The translations under genes and the position numbers were made by a program. Positions 1 through 10,135 of a stretch of DNA of 64,000 bases are shown here, piece after piece (position 1 is the first letter of the stretch; each line of letters opens with the position of its first letter). This DNA comes from Enterobacter asburiae (GTDB taxonomy: Bacteria > Pseudomonadota > Gammaproteobacteria > Enterobacterales > Enterobacteriaceae), in contig JAAQVN010000001.1 of the NCBI GenBank assembly GCA_011754535.1, positions 1,426,001 to 1,490,000 on the forward strand, written 5' to 3'. The notes under the pieces are model-generated. The model was not told where the DNA came from. It did not search any database and saw nothing but the letters and a program-made list of their open reading frames with translations.

Positions 1-1608
1 GAGATCGCATTTTTCCGGCACGATGCCGTTTTCGCGAAGGAAGTTGGCAAGGATAGTGGCGGGCACGCCGAAGTCGTCATACTCCCCGGTGCGGGCGTTA
101 ATGCCCGGCGTGGTCAGCAGGAGCTTGCACGGGTCGATAAAATACTGGTGCTCAGCGTAGCCTTCAAAAGCATGCCAGTTTTCACCCGGCACGAAGTGGA
201 AGAAGCGTAGATCGGTTGCAATCTCCGCCGTGTCCCAGCTTTCCCACGGACGGCCATCCACCGTCTCCGGCACGAACGGGCGCAGATACCGGCAGTTCTC
301 CAGGATCAGCTTGCGCGCTTCGATACCGTTAACCACGCAGTCCATCCACATGTTGCGGCCGCTCTGGCCTTCATGCATGCGGGCGTTGATGTCCAGCGCA
401 GCGAACAGCGGATAAAACGGGCTAGTGGAGGCGTGCATCATGAAGGCATTATTCAGCCGCTTATGTGGGACATAGCGCTGTTGACCTTTGATATGGCTGT
501 CTTTCTTATGGATTTGCGAGGTCTGCGAGAAGCCAGCCTGTTGTTTATGCACGGACTGGGTGACAAGGATCCCCGGATCGTTTTCGTTCAGCTCCAGCAG
601 CAGCGGCGAGCAGTCGGCCATCATCGGAATAAACTGCTCGTAACCCACCCAGGCCGAGTCAAACAGGATGTAATCACACAGGTGCCCAATCTTATCCACC
701 ACCTGACGGGCGTTATAGATGGTGCCGTCGTAGGTACCCAGCTGGATAACCGCCAGACGGAACGGACGTTCGTCGCGCGCGCGGCCCGGCGCCACCTCTG
801 CTACCAACTCGCGCAGATAGCTTTCTTCGAAGCAGTGGGCGTCAATGCCGCCAATGAAGCCGTACGGGTTGCGCGCCGTTTCCAGATAGACCGGCGTTGC
901 GCCAGCCTGGAGGAGGGCACCGTGATGGTTAGATTTGTGGTTATTACGGTCGAACAGCACCAGGTCGCCCGGGGTGAGCAGAGCGTTAAGCACCACTTTG
1001 TTGGATGACGAGGTACCGTTCAGCACGAAGTAGGTCTTATCGGCATTAAAGACTTTTGCCGCATGCTGCTGGGCGATGCACGGCGCGCCTTCGTGGATCA
1101 GCAGATCGCCCATCGCCACGTCGGCGTTGCACAGATCGGCGCGGAAAAGCGTCTCACCAAAGAAATCGACAAACTGATTGCCGGCAGGATGGCGGCGAAA
1201 GAACTGGCCACCCTGATGCCCCGGGCAGTCAAACGCGCTGTTGCCCTGTTTTACATAGTCGACAAGGGCGCGGAAAAACGGCGGGCGCAGCTGGGTTTCA
1301 TACTTCTGGGCGGCCGCTTCCAGCTGGCGTCCATAAAAGTCGTTGCTGGTGTCTGAGAACTCAAATACGCCATGAATGCGCGATAAATAGTCTGCCGGGA
1401 TGAACTCTTCTTTGTGTGTTGCGACAAATACGGGAATGCCAAAACCGGTGGCTTCTATTTCGTCCAGAATACCGCTGGCAATATCCGTAACCGTCAGAAC
1501 AATGGCGGCAACATCAATATAATCAGAGGCGCGGACATCCACCAGTTCACGCTGGGTAGTAAAGCAATCCGGACATGCACGGCTGGCTGCGATTTTTAAA
1601 CTTTTCAT
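1..1608 (-). CDS. speF: Inducible ornithine decarboxylase SpeF, 5' part (cut by window edge)
   Basis: Decarboxylates L-ornithine to putrescine with pyridoxal phosphate, consuming a proton. It is a cytoplasmic enzyme of polyamine synthesis and acid resistance. The open frame runs without a stop from an ATG at 1608 to base 1, giving 536 codons of a family protein of about 730 residues, so the C-terminus lies outside the window. The N-terminal wing domain is followed by the PLP-binding core; the motif SVHKQQAGF places the cofactor lysine at residue 355, the position known for this family. A purine-rich ribosome site (AGAGAGAAAG) precedes the start. It is preceded by the speFL leader gene and a hairpin, so expression is expected to depend on ornithine and low pH. 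potE would be the usual downstream partner but is not visible. Confidence 0.97.
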   Translation of the reverse strand, partial: MKSLKIAASRACPDCFTTQRELVDVRASDYIDVAAIVLTVTDIASGILDEIEATGFGIPVFVATHKEEFIPADYLSRIHGVFEFSDTSNDFYGRQLEAAAQKYETQLRPPFFRALVDYVKQGNSAFDCPGHQGGQFFRRHPAGNQFVDFFGETLFRADLCNADVAMGDLLIHEGAPCIAQQHAAKVFNADKTYFVLNGTSSSNKVVLNALLTPGDLVLFDRNNHKSNHHGALLQAGATPVYLETARNPYGFIGGIDAHCFEESYLRELVAEVAPGRARDERPFRLAVIQLGTYDGTIYNARQVVDKIGHLCDYILFDSAWVGYEQFIPMMADCSPLLLELNENDPGILVTQSVHKQQAGFSQTSQIHKKDSHIKGQQRYVPHKRLNNAFMMHASTSPFYPLFAALDINARMHEGQSGRNMWMDCVVNGIEARKLILENCRYLRPFVPETVDGRPWESWDTAEIATDLRFFHFVPGENWHAFEGYAEHQYFIDPCKLLLTTPGINARTGEYDDFGVPATILANFLRENGIVPEKCDL

Positions 1609-1680
1609 CTTTCTCTCTTTATTTTAGGTAATAAGCGTCCCTCGATTTCTTGCAAGAAAGAAATCGATAATTTTCCGGAA

Positions 1681-1728
1681 AAAAAAGCAAAGGGTGGCCG
1701 CTGATTAAAATCAGTGAATTGCTTTTTT
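1681..1728 (-). promoter_or_regulatory. Hairpin between speFL and speF (candidate attenuator)
   Basis: The ten-base arms AAAAAAGCAA (1681-1690) and TTGCTTTTTT (1719-1728) are exact inverted repeats that enclose a second perfect hairpin (CTGATT-AA-AATCAG, 1701-1714). On the minus strand the structure ends in a T-run, like an intrinsic terminator, and lies between the leader peptide gene and speF. In E. coli this leader region is controlled by Rho-dependent termination relieved by ornithine-stalled ribosomes. Whether this hairpin acts as terminator or as mRNA structure is inference. Confidence 0.5.
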
Positions 1729-1863
1729 GATGATTGAAATTCAGTCCGCCCGGTGCGGATGAGTCTGAATCAGGATGAATGAGCGCACGAGATCACAGGC
1801 AATAGCCTGTAAAATAAGATGTTTAAGGATGGCCTGTAAGCGAGTGCGCCAGAAGTCGAAGGA

Positions 1864-1968
1864 CTACCGGGCATTAAAGAGATGAAAGTCAAAGCAGTTT
1901 CGGTGGGCAAACATCATGATATGTGTTGTCCGCCTTATATGGGGCATTAAGCGATTGTTGTTTTCCAT
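1864..1968 (-). CDS. speFL: SpeFL (ORF34) ornithine-sensing leader peptide
   Basis: A 34-codon ORF starts with ATG at 1968 and ends with TAG. The product begins MENNNRLMPHIRRTTHIM and ends FDFHLFNAR, which I recognise as the SpeFL arrest peptide of E. coli and Salmonella with only a few substitutions. In E. coli the translating ribosome captures L-ornithine through the nascent peptide and stalls, which blocks Rho access and allows speF transcription. The N-terminal sensor part (PHIRR) and the C-terminal effector part (DFHLFNAR) are both conserved here. AAAGGA lies about 8 bases upstream of the ATG. The gene lies 255 bp ahead of speF on the same strand, the expected arrangement. Confidence 0.93.
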   Translation of the reverse strand: MENNNRLMPHIRRTTHIMMFAHRNCFDFHLFNAR

Positions 1969-2159
1969 GTTTCATTTTCCTTTCAGTAATTGAAAGCATG
2001 GTCATTTTATCCAGGAAAAGACGATTAACCGTGAGTTAGATCACCGTTAACCGATCAAATCAGAAATAAATATTCGTTTCAAATGAATATCGCAGATCAA
2101 AATTCTGATTTGTTGATGATGCGTTAACGGGTTGTTCTGTTAATGTTTTAAATGAGCGA
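1969..2159 (-). promoter_or_regulatory. AT-rich speFL-speF upstream region
   Basis: This non-coding, AT-rich stretch lies between the speFL start and the kdp 3' end and should contain the speFL-speF promoter. I could not assign a convincing -35/-10 pair by eye, and no ORF or repeat stands out. Confidence 0.4.
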
Positions 2160-2192
2160 AAATAACCCGAAAAAATAATGCATGGGTTATTT
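2160..2192 (-). terminator. Probable terminator of the kdp operon
   Basis: The inverted repeat AAATAACCC / GGGTTATTT (2160-2168 and 2184-2192) sits about 55 bp after the kdpE stop on the minus strand and is followed by a short T-rich stretch. The stem is mostly A/T, so strength is uncertain. Confidence 0.45.
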
Positions 2193-2247
2193 GTGAAATA
2201 TTTTCTGAGGGATTTCGTTTTTATTAAAAAATAAAGTGAATAGTTAT

Positions 2248-2925
2248 TCAAAGCATAAACCGATAACCGATACCGGTTTCAGTTAATAAATGGCGAGGGC
2301 GAGCGGGGTCGACTTCGAGTTTCTGACGAAGATGTCCCATATATATGCGTAGATAATGACTATGTTCTACAGCATTGGGTCCCCACACCTGACTTAACAG
2401 CTGGCGCTGGGTGAGTACCTTGCCGTGGTTGTTAAGCAGTACGGCAAGCAGGCGAAACTCTATTGGCGTGAGGTGAATTTCCTCATCGCCGCGCACAATG
2501 CGTCGCGCGGCCAGGTCAACCCGGATATCCCCAAATGTGTAGGTTGGGTCAGCAGGCGTGGTTGCGCTGTGGCGGCGCAGCGCCACGCGCAGGCGAGCCT
2601 GTAGCTCGCCGATACCAAAAGGTTTAATCAGATAATCGTCCGCCCCGGCATCCAGCGCCGCGATTTTATCCGTCTCTTCAGTACGGGCCGAGAGCACGAG
2701 GATCGGCATCTGGCTCCACTGACGCACTTCCCGGATAAAATCAATGCCGTCACCGTCCGGCAGGCCAAGATCGAGGATCACCAGGTCCGGCTTGCGGGTG
2801 GCGGCTTCAATTAAACCCCGCTGAAGCGTACCCGCATCATGAACGCGCAGACCGTCACCTTCCAGCGCAGCGCGCAGAAAACGGCTAATGGCGATCTCAT
2901 CTTCAACAATCAGAACGTTGATCAC
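2248..2925 (-). CDS. kdpE: KdpE response regulator of potassium limitation
   Basis: OmpR-family response regulator of 225 residues that activates kdpFABC when K+ is scarce or osmolarity rises. The N-terminal receiver has the acidic pocket (VEDE near residue 7) and phospho-acceptor Asp52 in LVILDLGLPDGDG. The C-terminal winged-helix domain (about residues 125-225) ends with the typical LRIYMGHLRQKLE and GIGYR segments. It overlaps the end of kdpD by 4 bp, consistent with translational coupling. A matching operator is visible upstream of kdpF at 10116-10135. Confidence 0.98.
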   Translation of the reverse strand: MINVLIVEDEIAISRFLRAALEGDGLRVHDAGTLQRGLIEAATRKPDLVILDLGLPDGDGIDFIREVRQWSQMPILVLSARTEETDKIAALDAGADDYLIKPFGIGELQARLRVALRRHSATTPADPTYTFGDIRVDLAARRIVRGDEEIHLTPIEFRLLAVLLNNHGKVLTQRQLLSQVWGPNAVEHSHYLRIYMGHLRQKLEVDPARPRHLLTETGIGYRFML

Positions 2926-5609
2926 AAATCCTCTGGTAATTCATTAAGTTCTGGCGGGGTTTCCAGAGGAAGTGTAACACAAAAACGCGCGCCGCCTTCC
3001 GGACGATTCTCCGCGGAGATGGTCCCGCCATGGACGTCAATAATTGCCTGGCAAATCGCCAGCCCCAGCCCCACGCCCGGAATGGCCGACTCTTTATTGC
3101 CGCGCGCGAATTTTTCAAAAATAGCCATCTCCTGCCCGGCAGGAATGCCCGGTCCGGTATCCCAGACGTCAAGATGAAGCGTGCCATCGTCCACCGTCGC
3201 ATCCACGCCAATCCGGGCGCTGGCGCCCGCATATTTGCCGGCATTTTCCAGCAGGTTGATCAGCACCCGCTCAAAGAGCGGGCCATCAACGTGAATTAAC
3301 GTCAGTGGCTCGGGCATGTTCAGCGCAATATGTCGCCCGCCTAAGCCAGGTTCGAGCATTTTCAGCGCGCTGCCCACCACTTCTTCGAGCGTGAGCCACT
3401 CTTTTTTGAGGTTAAAACCGCCTGACTGGATACGCGCCATATCGAGCAAGTTATTCACCAGGCGCGTGGTATTCAGCACATGCTGGCGGATTTCGCTGGC
3501 CTGAAGGGCGTGCTTAGAGCCTTCCGCTGCCAGGTCCAGCGTCAGAATTTCTGACTGGCCAAACAGGACGGTAAGTGGCGTACGCAGGTCGTGAGACAGC
3601 GCCGCCAGCAGCGAGTTACGAATGCTTTCCCGCTCGCTCGCCAGCCGGGCCTGTTCTTCGCTGGCAGTGAGCGCCAGCCGTTCCAGCGCGCTGGCAACCA
3701 GCAGGGTAAAGGTCTCCAGCAGTCGCTGCTGTTCGGGGATCATCAGCTGGCGCAGGTTGGAGGGCTCAACAATCACCAGCCCCTGATTTTTATCGGCACT
3801 GCGCAGCGGCAGAATTTGATAGGGTACGCCGGGCAGGGTGTCAGTCCCTGCGCCCGCGGGTAGCCCTTTATCAAAGCTCCAGCGCGCGATGGCTTCATCC
3901 CAGGGCGTCATGCCCGAGGCCGACGTCAGCGGGCGCAGCTTACCGTGTTCGTCAGGGAGTAAAATCAGGTTGCTGGCATGAAACGTCGAGCGAATAAACT
4001 GCTCGCTGGTCTGCACAATATCCAGCGGCGTACGGCCCACCGCCAGCGATTTAGACATCTCATACAGATGGCGCGTGCGCTGTTCGCGATAGCGGGCGAT
4101 ACGCGCCTGGTAGCGCACGCCGGCCGTCAGGTTCCCGATCACCAGCCCGACGGTGAGCATCACGCCGAAGGTGAGGATGTATTGCACGTCTGAAACCGCG
4201 AGCGTCCCGCGAGGATCAATAAAGAATAGATCGAAGCTGATGACGTTGATCACCGTCGCCAGTACCGACGGCCAGCGTCCGTAAAAGAGCGCCACCACCA
4301 CTACGCCAAGCAGGTAGATCATCACCAGGTTGGCCGCGTCGAAGGCAATCAGCCATTTGCTGGCAATAATAGTGATCAGGGCGCAGAGCACAACGGCGAC
4401 AAAACAGCCGCGAAGCTGAATACGCCATTTATCGCTGAAGGCACGGCTGTCCGGGGCGCGGCTGGGTAACGGCGTGGGCTTGTCATCCAGCGCCACGATC
4501 ACCAGGTCCAGATCCGGCGCGCGGCGGGCCAGCTTGTCGGCAAAGGATTCGCGGCTAAACCAGCGGCGATGCTGGCGGCGGCCAATGACAATTTTCCCCA
4601 GGTTATGCTCCCGCGCGTAGCGCAGTATGGCTTTATCTTCCTGTGGATCGGAGAGCGTTGCGGTTTCAGCGCCCAGCTCCTGCGCCAGGCGCAGCGAACT
4701 CAGGATCGCGCGGCGCTGGTTTTCGGGCAGAGCGTGCAACTGCGGCGTTTCGACATACACCGCATGCCAGACGCTGCCAAATTTGGCCGCCAGGCGCGCA
4801 GCGGTGCGGACAAGCTTTTCATTGCCGCTGCCGTGCCCCACGCACAGCAGGATGGCATCCCGCGTATGCCAGACGCGCTCCTGGCCCTGCAGGTCGCGCC
4901 AGGCGCGCATCTGATCGTCGACGCGATCGGCAGTACGACGCAGAGCCAGCTCGCGCAGGGCAATCAGGTTACCTTTTCGGAAAAAATGTTCGATGGCGCG
5001 CTCGGCCTGGCCGGCGATGTAGACTTTGCCTTCATGCAGGCGCTGGCGTAAATCATCGGGGGGCAGGTCGACCAGCACCACCTCGTCCGCGGAATCAAAG
5101 AAGGGATCCGGCACCGTCTCTCGCACCTGAATGCCGGTCACGCCGCTGACCACGTCGTTCAGGCTTTCCAGATGCTGAACGTTAACCGTCGTGAAAACAT
5201 CGATGCCGGCTTCAAGTAGCTCTTCAACATCCTGCCAGCGTTTTGGATGGCGTGAGCCTGGCGCATTGCTGTGCGCCAGTTCGTCCATCAGGATAAGGGC
5301 GGGACGGCGGGCGAGGGCTGCATCAATATCAAACTCAGTGACTAACCGACCACGATGGCTGATGCGGCGGGGCGGCTGGGTAGCCAGCCCCTTCAGCAGC
5401 GACGCCGTCTCTTTACGTCCGTGGGTTTCAACCACGCCGATCAGAATATCGAGCCCCTGCGCCCGAAGCCGCTGGGCTTCCGTCAGCATGGCGAAGGTTT
5501 TCCCGACGCCCGCGCAGGCGCCAAAGAAAATTTTCAGTTTGCCGCGATGGGCTTCAGCCGTCTGTTCAAGCAGCCTGTCCGGATCCGGGCGCATGGGCTC
5601 GTCGGTCAT
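2922..5609 (-). CDS. kdpD: KdpD sensor histidine kinase
   Basis: Inner-membrane sensor kinase/phosphatase of 895 residues that senses K+ limitation and phosphorylates KdpE. The N-terminal KdpD domain carries Walker A GACAGVGKT (about residues 30-38) and is followed by a universal-stress-like domain (about 250-375). Four closely spaced membrane helices follow (about 400-500), then a GAF-like region, the H-box LSHDLRTPLTVL with the phospho-histidine near residue 673, and an ATPase domain with VGLGLAICQAI. Length equals the E. coli protein. It follows kdpC with no gap (stop and start codons adjacent) and overlaps kdpE by 4 bp. Confidence 0.98.
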   Translation of the reverse strand: MTDEPMRPDPDRLLEQTAEAHRGKLKIFFGACAGVGKTFAMLTEAQRLRAQGLDILIGVVETHGRKETASLLKGLATQPPRRISHRGRLVTEFDIDAALARRPALILMDELAHSNAPGSRHPKRWQDVEELLEAGIDVFTTVNVQHLESLNDVVSGVTGIQVRETVPDPFFDSADEVVLVDLPPDDLRQRLHEGKVYIAGQAERAIEHFFRKGNLIALRELALRRTADRVDDQMRAWRDLQGQERVWHTRDAILLCVGHGSGNEKLVRTAARLAAKFGSVWHAVYVETPQLHALPENQRRAILSSLRLAQELGAETATLSDPQEDKAILRYAREHNLGKIVIGRRQHRRWFSRESFADKLARRAPDLDLVIVALDDKPTPLPSRAPDSRAFSDKWRIQLRGCFVAVVLCALITIIASKWLIAFDAANLVMIYLLGVVVVALFYGRWPSVLATVINVISFDLFFIDPRGTLAVSDVQYILTFGVMLTVGLVIGNLTAGVRYQARIARYREQRTRHLYEMSKSLAVGRTPLDIVQTSEQFIRSTFHASNLILLPDEHGKLRPLTSASGMTPWDEAIARWSFDKGLPAGAGTDTLPGVPYQILPLRSADKNQGLVIVEPSNLRQLMIPEQQRLLETFTLLVASALERLALTASEEQARLASERESIRNSLLAALSHDLRTPLTVLFGQSEILTLDLAAEGSKHALQASEIRQHVLNTTRLVNNLLDMARIQSGGFNLKKEWLTLEEVVGSALKMLEPGLGGRHIALNMPEPLTLIHVDGPLFERVLINLLENAGKYAGASARIGVDATVDDGTLHLDVWDTGPGIPAGQEMAIFEKFARGNKESAIPGVGLGLAICQAIIDVHGGTISAENRPEGGARFCVTLPLETPPELNELPEDL

Positions 5610-6185
5610 TTAGTTTTTCCTTAGCGCGTCCAGCGCCAGATTCAGCTCAACAATATTCACCACGGGCATGCCGATGAAGCTGACCAGCGGTTTTTGCGTG
5701 TGTTCAGCAACCAGCTTGCTCACCTGTTCGATGGTCAACTGACGGGCGGCGGCGACGCGCGGGATTTGCCAGGCCACTGCTGCCGGGGTCAGGCTGTAGT
5801 CCAGCCCGCTGGCCGAGGCGGTTACCAGCTCGACGGGCACCTCACGGGTGGCCAGCGGATTGGCAGCGCGCAGGGCTGCCACGCGCTCAGCAACGGCTTT
5901 ATCCAGCTCAGGGTTGCTGCCCGCCAGGTTACTGCCGCCGGATGCCATCGGATTATACGGGCTTTCGGCAGTGGCGGAAGGGCGACCCTGGAAGTAACGA
6001 GCATCCGTAAAGTTCTGACCAATCAGGAGCGAACCGCGATTTTCACCGTTTTGCATAATCAGCGAGCCGTTGGCCTGATCCTTAAACCACCACTGGCCCA
6101 GCGCGGTAGTTACCAGCGGGTACAGCCCGCCGGTAATGAGAGACAGCAGAATAAACAGAAGTATAGCGGGGCGTAACATTGTCAT
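5610..6185 (-). CDS. kdpC: KdpC subunit of the K+-transporting ATPase
   Basis: Small subunit of the KdpFABC pump, with one N-terminal membrane helix and a periplasmic domain; it supports ATP affinity and complex assembly. I start at ATG 6185 ([10 protein letters not shown]) because AAAAGGTG lies at proper distance and this gives 191 residues, matching the usual ~190; an in-frame GTG at 6194 is less likely. Conserved family blocks visible are [17 protein letters not shown], the [20 protein letters not shown] stretch, SASGLD and [13 protein letters not shown]. The gene sits 12 bp after kdpB and abuts kdpD. Confidence 0.97.
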   Translation of the reverse strand: MTMLRPAILLFILLSLITGGLYPLVTTALGQWWFKDQANGSLIMQNGENRGSLLIGQNFTDARYFQGRPSATAESPYNPMASGGSNLAGSNPELDKAVAERVAALRAANPLATREVPVELVTASASGLDYSLTPAAVAWQIPRVAAARQLTIEQVSKLVAEHTQKPLVSFIGMPVVNIVELNLALDALRKN

Positions 6186-6197
6186 TTGATTCACCTT

Positions 6198-8246
6198 TTA
6201 AACCAGCCCGAACAGGGTCAACAGCAGGTCGATAGCCTTGATACCGATGAAAGGCACCACCAGCCCGCCCAGGCCGTAAATCCACAGGTTGCGGCGCAGC
6301 ATGGCGGCCGCCGTAAGTGGCTTATAGCTCACGCCCTTCAGCGCCAGCGGGATCAGGAAGACAATAATCAGGGCGTTAAAGATCACGGCGCTCAGAATGG
6401 CCGATGCCGGGGAGTGCAGGTGCATCACGTTCAGCGCGTTTAATTGCGGATAGGTCGCGGCAAACGCGGCCGGAATGATGGCGAAGTACTTTGCCACATC
6501 GTTAGCGATACTGAACGTGGTCAGCGAACCGCGCGTCATCAGCATCTGCTTGCCAATGTGCACCACCTCAATCAGCTTGGTCGGGTTTGAGTCGAGGTCG
6601 ACCATATTCCCCGCCTCTTTTGCCGCCTGGGTACCAGAGTTCATCGCCACCGCCACGTCGGCCTGCGCCAGGGCAGGGGCGTCGTTGGTACCGTCACCGG
6701 TCATGGCGACCAGACGGCCTTCCGCCTGATACTGACGGATCAGCGCGAGCTTCGCTTCCGGCGTGGCCTCGGAAAGGAAATCATCCACGCCCGCTTCGGC
6801 GGCAATCGCCGCGGCGGTAAGACGGTTATCCCCGGTGATCATCACCGTTTTGATGCCCATTTTACGCAGCTGGGCAAAGCGCTCCTTGATGCCGCCTTTG
6901 ACGATATCCTTCAGGGCAATCACCCCCAGCACGTTCGAGCCTTCTGCCACCACCAGCGGCGTGGCCCCCTGACGGGCCACGCTTTCCACCAGGCTGTCCA
7001 CTTCTGGCGGGAAGTGGCCATTGTTTGCCTCAATGTGGCGACGAATGGCGTCAACGGAGCCTTTACGGATCATCCGGTCCTGAATGTTAATACCGCTCAT
7101 GCGGGTTTGCGCCGTGAAGGGCACGAAGGTGGCATGCAGGCTCTGAACGTCGCGCTGGCGAAGGTTAAAACGCTGCTTGGCGAGGATCACGATACTGCGA
7201 CCTTCAGGGGTTTCATCGGCAAGCGAGGAGAGCTGCGCGGCGTCCGCCAGCGTTTTTTCATCCACGCCCGGAGCGGGTAAGAATTCGGACGCCTGGCGGT
7301 TACCGAGGGTAATGGTCCCGGTTTTATCCAGCAGCAAGACATCCACGTCACCGGCTGCTTCAACCGCACGCCCGCTGGTGGCGATGACGTTTGCACCGAG
7401 CATGCGGCTCATGCCGGCCACGCCGATGGCCGACAGCAGGCCGCCGATGGTGGTGGGGATCAGGCAGACCAGCAGCGCCACCAGCACCGTGATGGTGACC
7501 GCGGTGCCGCCGTAAGCGGAGAACGGCCACAGCGTCGCGGTTGCCAGCAGGAAGACGATTGTCAGGGCCACCAGCAGGATGGTCAGGGCGATTTCGTTAG
7601 GTGTTTTACGGCGCTGGGCGCCTTCCACCATGGCGATCATCCTGTCGAGGAAAGTTTCGCCCGGGTTGACGCTGCACTGGATCACCAGCCAGTCGGAAAG
7701 AATGCGCGTCCCGCCCGTCACGGAGGCAAAATCGCCGCCGGATTCACGGATCACCGGCGCGGACTCTCCGGTAATGGCGCTTTCGTCTACCGATGCGCCA
7801 CCCTCAATGACTTCACCGTCGCAGGGGATGATGTCTCCGGCTTCCACCAGCACCACATCGCCTTTGCGCAGTTCATCCGCCGGAACGTGGTCCATCTGCG
7901 CGCCGTATTTCGGCTCACGCAGCTTGCGCGCAAACGCCGTTTTTTTCACCCCTTTCAGGCTGTTGGCCTGCGCTTTACTCCGGCCTTCCGCCAGCGCTTC
8001 CGCAAAGTTGGCGAACAGCACGGTAAACCACAGCCACAGGCTGATGGCGCCGGTAAACATCGCGTTTCCCGGCATGTGGCCCGTCCCCATGGCAATCGCC
8101 AGGGCGGTGGTCAGGACGCTTCCCGCCCAGACAATAAACATCACCGGGTTGTGCCACTGCACGCGCGGGCTCAGCTTTTTGACCGCATCCATAAGCGCCT
8201 GACGAACTAACGTCGGTTCGAGCAGGGCCAGTTGTTTACGACTCAT
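6198..8246 (-). CDS. kdpB: KdpB catalytic P-type ATPase subunit
   Basis: P-type ATPase subunit (682 residues, same length as E. coli) that hydrolyses ATP to drive K+ import through KdpA. The phosphorylation motif DKTGT (around Asp307) and the actuator-domain TGES loop are present. The TGES serine is the residue phosphorylated in E. coli to inhibit the pump at high K+. The hinge motif [12 protein letters not shown] is intact, and membrane helices occur at about 35-85, 215-275 and near the C-terminus. It lies 18 bp after kdpA in the kdpFABC order. Confidence 0.98.
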   Translation of the reverse strand: MSRKQLALLEPTLVRQALMDAVKKLSPRVQWHNPVMFIVWAGSVLTTALAIAMGTGHMPGNAMFTGAISLWLWFTVLFANFAEALAEGRSKAQANSLKGVKKTAFARKLREPKYGAQMDHVPADELRKGDVVLVEAGDIIPCDGEVIEGGASVDESAITGESAPVIRESGGDFASVTGGTRILSDWLVIQCSVNPGETFLDRMIAMVEGAQRRKTPNEIALTILLVALTIVFLLATATLWPFSAYGGTAVTITVLVALLVCLIPTTIGGLLSAIGVAGMSRMLGANVIATSGRAVEAAGDVDVLLLDKTGTITLGNRQASEFLPAPGVDEKTLADAAQLSSLADETPEGRSIVILAKQRFNLRQRDVQSLHATFVPFTAQTRMSGINIQDRMIRKGSVDAIRRHIEANNGHFPPEVDSLVESVARQGATPLVVAEGSNVLGVIALKDIVKGGIKERFAQLRKMGIKTVMITGDNRLTAAAIAAEAGVDDFLSEATPEAKLALIRQYQAEGRLVAMTGDGTNDAPALAQADVAVAMNSGTQAAKEAGNMVDLDSNPTKLIEVVHIGKQMLMTRGSLTTFSIANDVAKYFAIIPAAFAATYPQLNALNVMHLHSPASAILSAVIFNALIIVFLIPLALKGVSYKPLTAAAMLRRNLWIYGLGGLVVPFIGIKAIDLLLTLFGLV

Positions 8247-8264
8247 GACAAATACTCCGCAAAA

Positions 8265-9944
8265 TCAGCGTAAAGAGAGAGTTTCCGCGACCGGGCCTAA
8301 CGCGAGGGCGGGGATAAAGGTCAGGGCGCCGACCAGCAACACGGTGCCCGTCAGCAGGCCGATAAACAGCGCGCCGTGGGTCGGTAATGTCCCGGTGGTG
8401 GTCGGTTGAATTTTCTTATTCACCAGCGATCCGGCAATCGCCATGACCGGCACAATGACCCCGAAGCGACCCACAAACATGCAGAACGCCAGCAGGCAGT
8501 TCCAGAACGGTGAGTTGGCGCTTAAGCCCGCAAAGGCGCTGCCGTTGTTGTTGGCGGCAGAGGAGACCGCATAAAGCACTTCACTAAAGCCGTGAATGCC
8601 GGGGTTAAAAATGCCGCTGCGTCCGGCCTCGGTCATCAGCGCCAGCGCGGTGCCGAGCAGCACAAGCGCCGGGGTGACCAGAATCGCCAGCGCGGTTAAC
8701 TTCATCTCGCGAACGTCGATTTTTTTACCGAGGTATTCCGGGGTGCGGCCAATCATCAGACCGGCAATAAATACCGCCAGCAGTACGAACAGCAGCATGC
8801 CGTAAAGACCTGAACCCACGCCGCCAAACACCACCTCGCCAATCTGCATCAGCCACATCGGGAGCATGCCGCCAAGCGCGGTGAAAGAGTCGTGCATGGC
8901 GTTCACCGCCCCGCACGAGGCCGCCGTAGTGACCACCGCATACAGGCTGCTGGCGAGAATGCCGAAGCGGCTCTCTTTCCCTTCCATATTGATATTGCTA
9001 TTCGCCCCAAGCTGCATGAAATGGCTGTTACCGTTCCATTCCGCCCACATCACCAGCGCGACACAGACCACGAAGATCAGCGACATGGTCCAGAGTAGGG
9101 TGCGGCCCTGACGGCGATCGTTGACCACGTCACCAAAGGCAAAGCAGAGCGCAGCGGGGATCAGGAAGATCGCCAGCATCTGCACAAAATTGGTCAGGGC
9201 GGTAGGGTTTTCAAACGGATGCGACGAGTTGGCGTTGAAGAAGCCGCCCCCGTTCGTCCCGAGCATCTTGATAGCTTCCTGTGACGCCACTGGCCCCATC
9301 GGCAGGAGCTGTTTTGCGCCTTCAAGCGAGGTATAAGGCGCGTAAGGCAGCAGGTTTTGCAGGCTGCCCTGCTGAATAAAGAACAGCGCGATAAGCAGTG
9401 CAATCGGCAGCAGGATCCACAGCGTAATGCGCGTTAAATCCACCCAGGCGTTACCCAGAGTACTGATTTTTTGACGTGCAAACGCACGCGTCAGCGCGAA
9501 AATTACCGCGATACCGCTGGCGGCAGAGAGGAAGTTCTGCACGGTTAACCCAGCCATCTGGCTGAAATAGCTGAGCGTGGTTTCACCGGCATAGGACTGC
9601 CAGTTGGTGTTGGTAACGAAACTGACTGCCGTATTCAGCGCCAGGTGCCAGGACAGGCCCGGCAACTGTTGCGGATTTAGCGGCAGGATGCCCTGAAGCA
9701 TCAGCATGGCAAAAAGTGCAATCAGCCCGACAATATTCAGCAGCAGAATGGCGATCAGATATTCACGCCAGCTCATCTCCCGATCGTCGATTCCCAGTAC
9801 GCGCCAGATCCCTTTTTCAACGCTTCCCGTGCCGGGCAGGGGGACGTTGTTGATAAGCCGTGCCAGTCCCGTTCCCAGCGGCCTTGCCAGAACGAACAAT
9901 ACCACTAAGAAACTGGCAATAAGCAAAAACGCCTGAGCAGTCAT
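8265..9944 (-). CDS. kdpA: KdpA potassium-binding, translocating subunit
   Basis: Polytopic inner-membrane protein (559 residues, against 557 in E. coli) that binds K+ from the periplasm and forms the channel-like part of KdpFABC; it belongs to the superfamily of K+ transporters. Selectivity-filter-like glycine loops are visible, including [18 protein letters not shown] and [20 protein letters not shown]. About ten hydrophobic segments run through the protein. Its ATG overlaps the kdpF stop by one base, so the two are probably translationally coupled. Confidence 0.98.
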   Translation of the reverse strand: MTAQAFLLIASFLVVLFVLARPLGTGLARLINNVPLPGTGSVEKGIWRVLGIDDREMSWREYLIAILLLNIVGLIALFAMLMLQGILPLNPQQLPGLSWHLALNTAVSFVTNTNWQSYAGETTLSYFSQMAGLTVQNFLSAASGIAVIFALTRAFARQKISTLGNAWVDLTRITLWILLPIALLIALFFIQQGSLQNLLPYAPYTSLEGAKQLLPMGPVASQEAIKMLGTNGGGFFNANSSHPFENPTALTNFVQMLAIFLIPAALCFAFGDVVNDRRQGRTLLWTMSLIFVVCVALVMWAEWNGNSHFMQLGANSNINMEGKESRFGILASSLYAVVTTAASCGAVNAMHDSFTALGGMLPMWLMQIGEVVFGGVGSGLYGMLLFVLLAVFIAGLMIGRTPEYLGKKIDVREMKLTALAILVTPALVLLGTALALMTEAGRSGIFNPGIHGFSEVLYAVSSAANNNGSAFAGLSANSPFWNCLLAFCMFVGRFGVIVPVMAIAGSLVNKKIQPTTTGTLPTHGALFIGLLTGTVLLVGALTFIPALALGPVAETLSLR

Positions 9945-10033
9945 CAGAATGCCTCCGCGTTAATCAGGGCATAGACCAGATAACCCAATAACAGGAACAC
10001 CAGCACGATGCCGGCAATAAGACCTGCACTCAC
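9944..10033 (-). CDS. kdpF: KdpF small subunit (29 residues)
   Basis: Single-helix membrane peptide that stabilises the KdpABC complex. It begins at a GTG (10033) preceded by a strong GGAGGT and reads [20 protein letters not shown] then YALINAEAF, nearly identical to E. coli KdpF. A longer frame extends upstream without a good ribosome site and is not needed. The stop TGA shares its last base with the ATG of kdpA. It is the first gene of the operon and sits about 80 bp downstream of the KdpE-like operator. Confidence 0.95.
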   Translation of the reverse strand: MSAGLIAGIVLVFLLLGYLVYALINAEAF

Positions 10034-10115
10034 AATCCACCTCCGGGTGACTTTTGTTGTTGTGCTAACAGTAGGATTTACGGCGCAAAGATTTCGCAAA
10101 AATGCGGAGGGCGGA

Positions 10116-10135
10116 TGTAAAAAAAGTATAAAAAT
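10116..10135 (-). promoter_or_regulatory. KdpE-type operator upstream of kdpF
   Basis: On the minus strand the sequence reads CATTTTTATACTTTTTTTAC followed by A. This matches the T-rich KdpE recognition site ahead of E. coli kdpFABC almost base for base, and it lies at the expected distance from kdpF. The -10 was not assigned with confidence. Confidence 0.85.
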
